Shown here: positions 21,105 through 31,825 of the stretch, piece after piece
Layout: every line of letters starts with the position of its first letter
How positions within the stretch are numbered: the stretch's first letter is position 1
NCBI RefSeq assembly: GCF_963678635.1
Contig: NC_087065.1
Coordinates: forward strand, 39,281,599 to 39,345,598
From: Symsagittifera roscoffensis
Lineage: Eukaryota; Xenacoelomorpha; Acoela; Convolutidae
Length of the DNA: 64,000 nt
Direction: 5' to 3'
Notes under the pieces: model-generated
What the model was told of the DNA's origin: nothing
Seen by the model: only the letters and a program-made list of their open reading frames with translations
Databases searched by the model: none
Position numbers and translations under genes: made by a program

Positions 21105-22777
21105 TCAGCCTATACTTAAGTAATATTTCTTATGTAGATATACTTGTATGTTCGTATCAGAGAATATCACGTGTACAAGCGCGTACAATTCCCGAGGATG
21201 CAGTCTTCCTCTGTTTGGATCGTACACTGGAAGCGAGAGCTCCTTCACGTCCATTTCGACAAGGAAGTCCCTCAGCCTCGTCAAAGACAAGACTAGGTTC
21301 TCTGGGTCCACGTGCTGCTTCTCCGTCGCCCTCGTTACCAAGAAGCACAAGTATTTTCCCGGTATCTGCGACGTCGCCGGAGGTAAGGCTGCCACGCCCC
21401 CTATCCCTGGTCTTTGCTTCCAAAGGAATTCCACGTTTTTGTATTCTCTCTTAAAATCTGCCGCTAACGCTGTCCAAAAACTCATGTCTGCGGTGATTGC
21501 TATCGCACATGTTCTGTTTGTGAGTATGAAATCACTGTCTGTTAGTATTATGTTACTTGAATATTCATTTGGTAAGTTAAAATATGACTCAACTACCCTG
21601 CCTATGTCAGGTTTCTTAGGTTCTTCGCCTGTCTCTGCTTCTAAGTCTCCTGTTTCTCTCGCTATTCTCAATTTTTTTATTATCAAGTTTTCAGTGTGGG
21701 TGAGTCCTACCCCCACTCCTCGGACAAAAATATCCATCGACGTCCCCGTCGATCGCATACCGGGTATCAAGTCGAGGTTAGAAGCTGGAATGAGTAGTCG
21801 TCCTTCCTGGGCAGCCCAGGAAGGATCATCTCGTTCGGTCTTGATGTATTTCATGCTTCCACGATCCACGTCTTGAATCGTGATGCTGGTCTCCTCTGGA
21901 TCCGAGGTTGTTTCATTCAGCCACTCCAAGACACGCAGGTTCGTCAAGTCTTGTTCATATGACTGCTGTTGCTCGTCGTCGAATTCTACCTCGGTTTTCG
22001 ACCAGTCGTCAACCCACTCATCGTCGTGATCATCGACTATGTCAATGTCTTGTGACACAGTTATTTCCTCTAGACCCACTACTTCCTCCACTATCTTCTT
22101 TAGATCTATCCTATCCACTACAAAGTCGTCACCGTAGGGATTGTATTTCTTTCTTGGTCTCATCCCGTCCTTCTGACGAGTCTGTATGGTGAACGGAAGA
22201 TCCGGTTCCAAGTTCTTGGGAACCTCTATCTGTTCGGGATCCTGCCAATCTTCCTCTGCGTAGGGTAAGGTTTCATCGTCCGCTTCGATCTGTTCGTTCG
22301 GATCCAGGTCCAGCGGTGTATCCGTACCTTCCTCTACGACTTCGTTTCCATCGTTCTTCTCCCTGGTGCCTTTTTCATTGACCTCACAAGCAGGATCCAT
22401 CATTAGATAATCCCCTTCTTCCATGTCTGCAGGTATACACCAGTCTTCTGTCGATGGATTGTGTGGCTTTATATTCTCGTAGTGGGCGGCTCGGCCAGTA
22501 CTCAGTCTATAAAAGCGTCCCTCCTGATGCACATCTGTAATCATGAAGGGTCTTCTCCATTTTTTTAGGAGCTTTTTTGTCCCTTTCGGTGGTATAACGT
22601 TCTGGAATACCGATACGTAGTCTCCCACCGAGTAAGCCTTTGCACCAGCTGCTTTCTTGTCGAATTTTTTCCTCTGCCTTGCCTGTGCCTGCTGAGTGTT
22701 TCGTCTACACAAATCGTTCAGCTCCTGTTGGCGTCTGATCACATCCCTCACGTAGACCTGTGGGGACGTTTTTTTCC
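21105..22777 (-). CDS. Family B pol C-terminus: integrase GPY/F module fused to a macro-like domain
   Basis: The pol C-terminal portion is open for 548 codons from a GTG codon at 22751, and the same frame extends upstream to the frameshift near 22775. Residues counted from 22751: 40-95 form an integrase GPY/F-type module (VGDYVSVFQN, KKLLKKWRRPFMITDV, YRLSTGRAAHYENIKPH). Residues about 100-380 are a long Asp/Glu-rich linker. Residues about 386-548 (21108-21596) resemble a macro domain of the OARD1/ALC1-like class: an AIAITADMSFWTALAADFKR segment aligns with the AHC-xx-D-xx-MGxGIA-xxFKK loop, KYLCFLVTRA with the central strand, and LPVYDPNRGRLHPREL with the second loop. The canonical glycine loop is replaced, so ADP-ribose hydrolysis may be lost even if the fold is kept. 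The fold assignment is inference from pattern. Confidence 0.65.
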
Positions 22778-25636
22778 CTCATATTCTGGGTAGAAGAAGG
22801 TTAAGGGTAAAGACTTTTGGTGTCCAGTTAGCATCATGTGTGGACTGACTCCAGTGGTGGAGTGTTGCGTGCTATTATATGCTCCCATCGCCTGTGGAAG
22901 GTATCTGTCCCAATCGGTCATGTACCTGGAACAATATACTCTCAGCATCGACACTAACGTCCTGTTCTGTCTTTCCACTAAGCCATTCGTCTGAGGGTGG
23001 TATGTCGTGGAGTGAGCCTGAGCGACCTGTGAGCGTCTCATAAGCTCTTTCGTAAGCTCTCCTACGAAAGCTGTTCCATTATCCGATTGAAACGTCATCG
23101 GATAACCATGTCTTGCTATCCACGTATTGATCAGGTGGTCGCATGTCTCTTCCGCCGAGGCAGTTATGCAGGGCACGGCCTCTGCATACTTCGTGAAATG
23201 ATATATCATGACCAGCACCTGATTATAACCATTGTCTGTCATGCATATCTTTTGGTGATCTATCTGCACCACCTCGTTGAATTCAGACGACTCGATCGAT
23301 TGTAAAGGAAATCGCAACTTCCTTGGATCCTTGACCTGTTGGCATGACAGACATGCTGTTACCCATTTCTCACATGCCTTTTTCATCCCAGGCCACTCAA
23401 AGCGCTTCAGGATCCTCTGATATACTTTGTCGATCCCCTGATGGCCCATCTGATCATGTGACCTGAATAATAGTTCTGTCTGATAGAGTTGCGGTAACAC
23501 TATCGCGTTATACTTGTATAGGACTCTGTCTTCCTCTCTTCTTTTGCAAGCCACGATCCCGTCCTTGTTCAAATATAACCTCCCTTCCTTCTGCATGAAG
23601 TATTGTCTCAGGATGCGATAACTATCCTCCTCGAGGTCCCCTTTATCCGGAGAACCATTCTCGATCCACCTTTTCAGGTTGCTTGTCAAGCGATCATTTC
23701 TCTGCGCTCTTAGAAGCTCCGAGAGTCTGTATCTCGCCTTCAAGTATGTCTTCATGACCCTCATCTGACTATTCAGCTCGTTGGGCTGATGTGTGTCTTC
23801 TTCCATCTTAACGCACCAAATCTTCGCCAACGGTTGTGTTTCTTGTTCAAACGGCTGAAGATCAGTCCTGACTACCTTTTTCTGCGGCAACAGGCTTATC
23901 GAACGTTTCGATACCGCTATCGTTTCTAAGTCATCCGCTGCGTTGTCAAAGACTCTTTCGCTTGGTATAAGGTAGCGATCGCTGTCAGGATCCTGATACA
24001 CCTCTCTGTCCAGGTCCCTTGCCCGAGTTTCCACTAGTAGCGTGTGTATCGCTAGTTCTGACAGTTCCGATCCCGAGCTCGAATTCCTGTCTGAATAGGT
24101 GTCCATTCCTGAGCTTCCTGAATTATCATCCGTCGACGAGGTTGTGCTGGAGAGTGCACGCTCCTCCAGATCATGTCTGTGCTTTCTTTGCATCCATCTG
24201 AACTCCCCTGACAAAACCTTTTGGTCTAGGTCCTGTTTCTCATCAGGAATTTCCTCGTCCATCTCAGACTCCCCGGACAAATTTCCTTGTCCCGGGTGTT
24301 GATCTTGTGATCGCTGGTTCTTCTCATCATCCGTCTCCCCGGACAAATAGTCCTGCAGCAGATTTTGTTCTACCTCTTCATCCTCTTTATCCCGGTCCAC
24401 AAAGGTGACGGTTTTCTTTCGCTTGCTGCTTCCCTGTTCTTTCTGTCCGTAAGAAGTACTGGTTAATATCTCTTGGGGTATTGAGGATACTAGTTGCTGA
24501 ACTATTGTCCTACAATCCCTCTCATTCTCTTCGTGCTGTCGTCTGGACGGCATGATCTTCACTTTCTCACTGACTGTTAGCGATGCCACTGCAGCTGTCC
24601 ACTCGGGGTCATCTCTGGTCACTTCTCTTTCTAACAATCCACCCAGCATCCGCATCACTTGTGGTGTGACTTGCACCGTTTTATCCAATAATGAGAGGCT
24701 GTTTATATTCATGCGAGAGAGTTCTTGCTGGACCAGGTTCGAGCGCAGCAACAGATCCAAGGGGACCGGGTCCTCCTTGGACAGGATCTTTATCTCGGCT
24801 GCTTTCTCTACAGGTAACTCAGGGTGCCCTGGAATTGGATGTCCAGACTTATCCAACCATCTCGTTAAGGGAAGCGCTTCATAAGTTTCTTTGTCCAGAA
24901 ACGAGAATCCCTCCTTTATTTCCGCCTGATTCGCCTGCTTCTGCTCCAATCTTTCATAGAACTCAGTTTTCTTACTGAGGCTGTCAGAATTCTGGTGTTT
25001 ATCACGCATCCTATGTTCGATTATCATATGGTAGCCATCCAATCTTACTATCCATCTACCAATATAACTCTGATCCATCGAGTAGGTCTTCAACCAGGAT
25101 AACGCTCTGTTGTCCACGCGTAACTTGAAGGGAGCGCTCCCCAAGTATGCACGGTACTTCTCCACGAAGGTGACTACTGCAAACATTTCTGCTTTTGGTG
25201 CGCCATATTTCATCTCTGTGTCACTCAAGACTTTGCTGCTGTATGCAATGGGACGGAGAACTGTTCTTCCGTTCCATTCTTGCTCTTGATGCAAGATTCC
25301 TGAGATGGCCACCACCGATGCGTATGTGTCGAGAACATACATGCCCTTTTCTGTAGGCATGCCCAGAACTGGCGCTTCGCACAGTTCCCGCTTTATGTTC
25401 TCGAAAGCAACCTGTGCCTCATCGTTCCATTCGAACTTAATCCCTTTGTGGCGCATCAGCTTCTGCATCGGGTACACCTTGTCCGCATATCCTTTTATGA
25501 ATTCTCGGTAGTAATTGGCAAACCCTAAGAAGCTCAGGAGCTGTGTGTCCGTTCTGGGGGCTTTCCATGTCAACACTGCTTCCACTGCTTCCGGGTCCGG
25601 CCTCACACCATGCCTATCCACCATTCTTCCTAGTTA
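22748..25636 (-). pseudogene. Family B pol: RT thumb, RNase H, acidic linker, integrase core
   Basis: This is in the same frame as the upstream protease-RT. It begins just after an in-frame TAA at 25634-25636 that replaces a codon inside the RT thumb (homology continues as LGRMVDRHGVRPDPEAV). RNase H follows (MYVLDTYASVVAISGILHQE; later RVDNRALSWLKTY and HRMRDKHQNSDSLS). Then comes an unusual acidic/Ser-rich linker of roughly 350-400 residues carrying three LSGE repeats. The integrase core has an H-H/CLSC zinc region, Asp in VVQIDHQK, Asp in FQSDNGTAF and Glu in NGLVERQN. The frame ends at a shift in an A7 run (GGGAAAAAAACG on the minus strand, near 22772-22783). Confidence 0.85.
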
Positions 25637-27583
25637 CTTAATCGAGTCCCTAAGGATTTCACATTTCGATGGTTTGCACTTTAATCCTGCTCTTTTCATG
25701 CATCCAAAGACCTCATCGAGCCTATCAATGTGGTCTTCCAGGGTCGGTGTCGCTATGACTACGTCATCCACGTAACACATCACGAGGTTCCCGTACTTCT
25801 TGGTCACTCCAGTCAATGCCTGAGCCATTAGTCTTTGAAAAGTGGCCGTTGCATTGCACAAGTCGAAGGGCATCCTCTTCCACTGGTACAATCCCAACTC
25901 GCACGCGAATCCGGTCTTCTCTCTGTCCTTCTTTCGCAGAGGGACCTGCCAGAAGGCAGAACCTAAGTCCAATGTGGTGAAGAACTTAGCATCACCAAGC
26001 TTAGATAGGCTCTCGTCTATTCGCGGTATCGGGTACGCATCTTTTATCGTTACCGCGTTCAAGTAACGAAAGTCGCAACAAAATCTAAGCTGCCCCCCTT
26101 TCTTTTTCGCCATTACTACTCCGCAAGCCCATGGCGATTTCGAAGGTTCTATCATGTCGTATTCAAGCAACATTTCTATTTCCGCTCGGCACGCTTCCGA
26201 TTTGTGAGGCGTCATTCGTCTTGCGCCTTCCCTATGGGGAACGGCGCCTTCTTCTAGTTCGATTTCGTGTTCGACGAAATTACAGCAACCGATATCCGCC
26301 TTATGTTTTGAAAATACATCTGCGTTCCGATTTAGGAGGTCCCGTAATTTTTTGAAATCTCCCTCACCTATTTTCCCTTCTAAATGTTCTATCTCTGGTA
26401 AAACCGGTTTGTCAGATTCTAGTCCATATGACGAGGGGCGTTCCGGAAAATTCGAGCAGCTTGATAAGCTGTCGTCTGTTTCGGATTTCATTGAAAACAA
26501 TTTATGAATAGATTTTAATTCATTAATCCTCTTTAAAATTTTATCTATTTTGGCATGATAAGGACAGTCTTTCACACTATATTTCTTCAAGTTTTGTGTC
26601 TCCTCATAGTCGGTCCTCATCGGCAAAGCGTAGCCAAGCTTCTTTCCACGCTGGATTGAAACCGTGGTGTCCAGTGTGTTCAACAACACACTGACACACA
26701 GTCCGTTTCGCGTTACCGAGAAGCTCCGGCCTAAAATCACCGAACTTTGACTATTTGGATTCGGTACTAAGCAAACCTGTTTACTATCACTTAACGAATT
26801 CAAATTTCTCATTCTAAAAATTGCTACCACAGCCTGTCCTGGTTGTAATTTTACTTTTCTATTCAAAAAAATTGGTACCTTGTTTTTGTCTGTTATTATC
26901 CTATTAATTGGTCTCTTAACATACTTCCGGTCCGGGTTTCTAATCCGTATCAGACCGTTGTTCAAGTCAATCATCACGTCAAAATTCCTGACAAAATCTC
27001 TGCCCAAGATGAATTGGTCGGCGTCGTCCAGATTCTCTACCACCAGGAAGCTCATCCAAAGATCCCGTCCTCCCATGTGGAGGACCGTTATTGGTGTTCT
27101 TCCGGCCACGTAGATAGCTCCTCGATTGGCGGCGGTCAGTCGGAGATTCGTTGGAATTAGATCTTCCCGCGTGAAGCCCATTCTTTCCCAAGTTTTTATC
27201 GGCATCACACTCACTACCGCTCCTGTGTCCAGAAGCCCTGTGACTCCGATTTTTGTTCCGTTGGTGTCGAGCAGATGTGCGGTCACATCTGCTTCATACC
27301 CAATGTGTACTGCGTCTTGTTCCATCATGGCGTCATGGCCTATCCTGCGGACTTTGAGTTCCTCTTCTCCCAAATAGATCTGCCCCATTTGGTCATCATC
27401 TGTTGTTACATAAGTCCTGGTGTAGATACTGATTCCATCCACGTTCAGCATTATTTGATACGGCCCATAGACCTCCATGTAGCGTCCATGAAGTTTCTTC
27501 ATGCGAGGGCCACCCGTCGTTAGTAGTGCTCGCACAGCTCTCGACTCGGTGCGTGGCTCCACCTGCCTCAGATAATCTGACTA
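25634..27583 (-). pseudogene. Family B pol: protease and reverse transcriptase
   Basis: This is the aspartic protease and RT, in gag's frame after an in-frame TAG at 27581-27583. Counting from the ATG-position codon at 27562, the protease active site DTGA is at residues 112-115 (LLDTGAVVSVMP). RT blocks follow: MLLEYDMIEPSKSPWACGVV, LRFCCDFRYLNAVT, FFTTLDLGSAFWQVPL and the catalytic YVDD at residues 597-600 (near 25765-25774), then LKCKPSKCE. The TAA at 25634 truncates the RT thumb. It is a clear gypsy-type pol; the TAG could be read through, but the RT stop is a lesion. Confidence 0.88.
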
Positions 27584-28120
27584 TGTTTCCAAATGCATCA
27601 AAGTGAACTCGGATGGTTCACTCAGATTTCTGATCACCTGATGTCCAGCCACTGAGATTATCGACTGTATCTTGCTTCCTTGCGGCACCATGCCGAACCT
27701 CTGACCGGAGATCACATTAAGCTTCATGCTCAAACTGCTTGGTGCTATAGTTTCCTCGAACTCCGTTGCTTCGAAGGTATTCAGTTGCTCCTGAAGTTTT
27801 TCATTCTCCAGTTCAAGTTTCACTTTTTGTTCGATCTCGTTCGTCACTAGTTCCTGCTGCACTCTATTTAGAGCATCCCTCACGGCTGCCTTATAATCGA
27901 TCTTGAAGTCGTGAGCCGCAGTTGCTGGTTCCTGCTCACGTGTCTCCTCTATTACCGCTTGCATTTTCTTTGCCGCCAGCTCTTGAGGTTTATCCTTTCT
28001 GCGTGCTTCTGCTTCCCTCAAAAGTCGAGCCTTGCTGGCTTTCACTCCTGACAAAGCTTCTTCATGTCTTGGATGCTTAATGACTGCCACTGCATCCCAG
28101 AATTGCGGAAATCTGATTTA
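27581..28120 (-). pseudogene. Family B gag-pol middle region (169 aa open stretch)
   Basis: This is an open stretch in the same frame between the gag stop (TAA 28118-28120) and the TAG before protease. It is charged and helical: Lys/Arg/Glu-rich residues 15-55, then a coiled-coil-like segment (LELENEKLQEQLNTFEATEF) around residues 95-115. No domain is recognised. It probably joins gag to protease in the full polyprotein and would need stop readthrough or a repaired stop. Confidence 0.6.
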
Positions 28121-30706
28121 AAATGACCTTCCAAGTTGCAAAAAAAAACACCTCGGGCCGAATTTCGCAATTACTCCTCTCATGAAATCCTCATGGTCCA
28201 ACTCTGACGCATCTTCGTCCTCGAGGCTAAAGCCTATTGCTTTCATGCCTTGTTTGTAAGCTGGGCATGCTGACACATGATGGTCCGTTGAACTGCAATT
28301 AGCACAAGAGCGTCTCTTGTCCATATCATCCCTCGGTTTGTACCAATTGTTCCCTTGGTTTGCTGGTCCGTTGTTAAAATTGCCATAATTGTTCTTGTAA
28401 TATCCAGATCTCGAAGGAGGTTTCAACAAAAGATACTCTTTTGATTTGAGCCTCAACTCCTCCGGTGTTGGCGCATTGGTTGATAGTGGTGTATAATGCG
28501 TTGCTAGCATCGTGCGAAGTTCATCATTCTTCACACCATCAATAAATTTCGAGGCTACGGCCAGGTTCATCCTTCGGTTTGACTCATCCGGTTGGCTGCG
28601 TCTTCTCAGCATTTCCAAATCATCGAGAAACTTGTCTATCGTTTCATCTTCTCGTTGCCTCCGTTTCTCGAAGCGCATCATCGCCTGGTGCCCCTGCACC
28701 CCTGATCCAAAACGGTTTAACAAGATTTCGAAGATTTTCTCAGCAGTGTCACGTTGATATTGCTTCTTGGCCATGACACAGTTCAGGGCTGTCCCTTCTA
28801 AGTTGCTGGTGAGCGCGCTGCATTCCTGTCTCTCCGACAAGTCCTCTTCCTCGAAATGCAGCTTCATTACCTCTATCCAGGTATCAATACAGCCATCAGA
28901 TTCGTCTTTGTAGCATCTTGGTTCTTTAAAGACTCTTCTGGACTTCTCACTGCGTTCATTGGTTCTTGATAACCTTGTCAGGAATGTCTCCAAAGACCTG
29001 TTTAGGGGTTCAAATGCTGTGGCCATTGCCGTAGCATCCCTTGAGTGTCCCGCTTGAGTGTCCTCACACCTCGTCGAAGGCTCTGTGCGCGGTGCATCCC
29101 TGCAAACCGAATCACCGTTAGTGTTTCCCGCTTGGTCCACATGACTCCTCCTCGGGCTTGCATGCCCCCTGTAGCCGGAATCACTTCTCCCAGTCGCATG
29201 TGCGCCTTGCGTTGGTCGTTCGTTAGAGGTCTGTCTGTTCCCCGTTGAACTTGCCCTACTGTTCGGGCCCCATGCTCCATTACCCCTTGTGGCATAGCCT
29301 GATGAACTGCCCCTACCTCTAGTGGATCCATACGTCTTCCTCTTTTGATGTTCATTGAAGTTCACCATCGGTTCCCTGGTGGGACCTCCCGAGTTCGGTT
29401 CTCCTTCTTTTGGTCCACTCTTGCTGCTTAGTAGCCCGTCCAACCTATCCATGATAGCCTGAGTTCGCCGCTCCATCATGGCGTCTATCTTTGTGTCAAG
29501 AGTCCCAAGAGACTGCTCTTGCTGAATTCTTAACCTCTCCATGTCGTCTTTTAAGCGTAACTCTCGCTGTTCCGCCTCTCTGGTCATTCGCGACAAGTTC
29601 TTCGCCATATGCTCGTCCGTTCTTTCTTTCAAGCGTTTTTCGCTCCTGCCAACTTCCTGTCTATTGCGGTTTATTTCTTCCCGCAGACTTTCTCTTTCAA
29701 TGTGAACTGCTCTTTCTAGTTCACTCATCCTTATTGACATCTGCTCGTTTTGTTCTCCTAAACTGTCCACTATGTTGTTTAAAGCTTCTTCTAGTGCTGC
29801 CCCGTTATCCACGAGTGGCGTCACTAGTGGCGGTGTAACCCTGTTGGTCCCAGGTAGCTTCGTGCTGGTCGAGATCCGGGCCTTGACTCTCTGTCTTGAA
29901 GTCTTTTCATTATCTATTTCAGGATCCGCTAACGCTTTGCCTAGCCCTCTGGTTCTACTCTCTCCAGTTTGTGGCTCTGAACTTGTCCTAATCGCGAAGT
30001 CTTTTGACTGGCCCGGTGTGTTTGCCTCTTTGCTTATCGTTGTCACTACACCAAATTTGTCCATAGTTCCAGTCTCTCTTCCGACGTATGCCTCGTTCTC
30101 CTGGATCGAACTGTTGAGGCTGACCTGAGATCCAAAGTCCCCTTGCTCCTCTCCATCCTCTTCCTCCTGGGATTCACCGTCGTTTCCTGCTCCTCCTCCC
30201 ATGCTGAATGGAAAGATGTTTCCGAAGGTGTTCTTCATTCTTTCTGAGAATGATGATGACGTTGTTTGTTTCCCAGTTCCGCCTGCCATCATAGTGTTGT
30301 CTGTCGGAGATCTTCTAGTTGCCGTTACTTCAGTTGAGATGTCGGACAGTTCCGACATCTCCTCTCGATCCAATGTCCCGGTGGAAGTGGCAAAATCATG
30401 GCCTTGTTCTACCGGAGTAGATTCACTCGCCAGCCTTCTGCCTCTCCCTTCCAGTCCATTTACTTCCTGGTTGTCGTTCATGGTATGGTCCGTATTGACC
30501 TCCACTTCCAACAGTTCTTTTTGCTCTTCTGAGGTCTTCTGACTTCTCGTTTCAACCATTCTGCCTGAAACCGTCTCCCTTTTATCGGACCGGAATCGCT
30601 TGATCCAATCCACAAAAGGATCGGTCATCGTTTTTCTTTGCTTTTCAGGTATGAATTTCCTAGAGCTATTACCTCGTTTTGGTATCCTTGACTTGTCTAG
30701 ACTCAT
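28118..30706 (-). CDS. Family B gag (862 aa)
   Basis: This is a long intact Gag. Residues 1-300 are charged and Ser/Thr-rich, probably disordered. Residues about 305-430 form a strong coiled coil (LEEALNNIVDSLGEQNEQM through DAMMERRTQAIMDRLD). Residues about 430-590 are Gly/Arg/Ser-rich. Residues about 600-780 carry a retrotransposon capsid pattern (DGCIDTWIEVMKLHFEEEDL; ALTSNLEGTALNCVM; RRQREDETIDKFLDDLEML). A CCHC zinc knuckle, CANCSSTDHHVSAC, lies near residue 820. A T9 run on the coding strand precedes the stop by about 20 bases. The ATG at 30706 is the first in frame; 862 residues is roughly twice the usual gypsy Gag, because of the N-terminal coiled-coil extension. Confidence 0.85.
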   Translation of the reverse strand: MSLDKSRIPKRGNSSRKFIPEKQRKTMTDPFVDWIKRFRSDKRETVSGRMVETRSQKTSEEQKELLEVEVNTDHTMNDNQEVNGLEGRGRRLASESTPVEQGHDFATSTGTLDREEMSELSDISTEVTATRRSPTDNTMMAGGTGKQTTSSSFSERMKNTFGNIFPFSMGGGAGNDGESQEEEDGEEQGDFGSQVSLNSSIQENEAYVGRETGTMDKFGVVTTISKEANTPGQSKDFAIRTSSEPQTGESRTRGLGKALADPEIDNEKTSRQRVKARISTSTKLPGTNRVTPPLVTPLVDNGAALEEALNNIVDSLGEQNEQMSIRMSELERAVHIERESLREEINRNRQEVGRSEKRLKERTDEHMAKNLSRMTREAEQRELRLKDDMERLRIQQEQSLGTLDTKIDAMMERRTQAIMDRLDGLLSSKSGPKEGEPNSGGPTREPMVNFNEHQKRKTYGSTRGRGSSSGYATRGNGAWGPNSRASSTGNRQTSNERPTQGAHATGRSDSGYRGHASPRRSHVDQAGNTNGDSVCRDAPRTEPSTRCEDTQAGHSRDATAMATAFEPLNRSLETFLTRLSRTNERSEKSRRVFKEPRCYKDESDGCIDTWIEVMKLHFEEEDLSERQECSALTSNLEGTALNCVMAKKQYQRDTAEKIFEILLNRFGSGVQGHQAMMRFEKRRQREDETIDKFLDDLEMLRRRSQPDESNRRMNLAVASKFIDGVKNDELRTMLATHYTPLSTNAPTPEELRLKSKEYLLLKPPSRSGYYKNNYGNFNNGPANQGNNWYKPRDDMDKRRSCANCSSTDHHVSACPAYKQGMKAIGFSLEDEDASELDHEDFMRGVIAKFGPRCFFLQLGRSF

Positions 30707-31483
30707 TCTCTATTTGTCACTTTTTAATGCCTATACTTAACCCGATTGCTAGAGACCTTATAGTTTTATTAACAATAATAATGACACAACACAATAATTT
30801 TCACAAGATTCTATTAAATAGTGACCACGAATCCCTGTATGTTATCAGAGTACAGTTTGTATAAAATTTATTCACACTAACCGATTATCGGTGGTAAGAT
30901 TTGAAAACTAGCACAATATGATGTTATCAGTCAATTTAAAAGATAGTGTACTCACTACCCAATCAAGCACAGTTTATGTTGATTTAAAATCAAAAAACAA
31001 AAAATATATATGTTGACAGAATATGAATGTCTCTAAAAAACGTATGTGTAATGTACTCTTAGTCGGTCGCAGTACAATAGTCGAACTTGTCTTTTAAAGA
31101 AAAAGCTTTCCCTGCTCGGTGCTGCACCAAACAGACAAAACTTTGAAGGCAGTAATTTTCTCAAGTGGGCGGCTATTGCACCCACCGAGTACTGTGTTAC
31201 CTATCTGCCTTCGGACTGCCCGAGCTAGACCTACTAAAATCCTCAGGGCAGTCACTTTTCCCAAAAACGTATTATGTTACAATCCACACCAATGAATCAC
31301 GCTCTTTTTAATTTAGACTTAGTGTCGCGAATATCCGAGTTCGGATCTGTTTTGTTTTGGTCTGGTTCTTATTGAAAGGCAAGTTACCAGTGCAGTCACT
31401 GATCCCTAGCCTGTGTGCCAATAACCTAATACCTCTCACTTTAGTCTTTCTTTCGCCTACCTAAGTCCTTTAATAAAATAATA

Positions 31484-31825
31484 CCCCTCCGGGTTGGCAC
31501 AAATAGGACCCTTCCGGACTGGCAGAATCTGGACCCCTCAGGATTGGGACCCTTCTGAGTTAGTTAATATAAGACCCCTCCGGATTTGGACCCCTCCGAA
31601 TTAGCAACTATAAGACCCCTCCGGATTCGGACCCCTCCTAACTTGAAAAAAAATCTTGACCCCTCCGGATTGGGAACCCTCCGGTTTTGTAAAAGTAGCT
31701 TTTCGGAGATTTCTTACTTTCAACCTATACCCCTCCGGATACATTCTCCGATGCAATTTTGCTCTTTCAATTAACTAGGAAGGGTATGCACTACTTTCCT
31801 AGACCCTTCCGGATTGAAGTTAAGC
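31484..31825 (-). repeat. Interspersed decamer cluster (CCCCTCCGGATT family)
   Basis: About ten or more variants of ACCCCTCCGGATTxGG occur within 340 bases, spaced irregularly by 15-60 bases. Single copies occur elsewhere in the leader and in both LTRs (for example CCCTTCCGGATTC near 18907 and 34086, and its complement AATCCGGAAGG twice more per LTR). This looks like a multi-copy protein- or RNA-binding site of the element rather than a random microsatellite. Confidence 0.7.

Noticed and set aside
21148-21876. 242-codon plus-strand frame
   Set aside because: It is antisense to the family B pol C-terminus, with no recognisable domain; the minus-strand frame carries the clear motifs.
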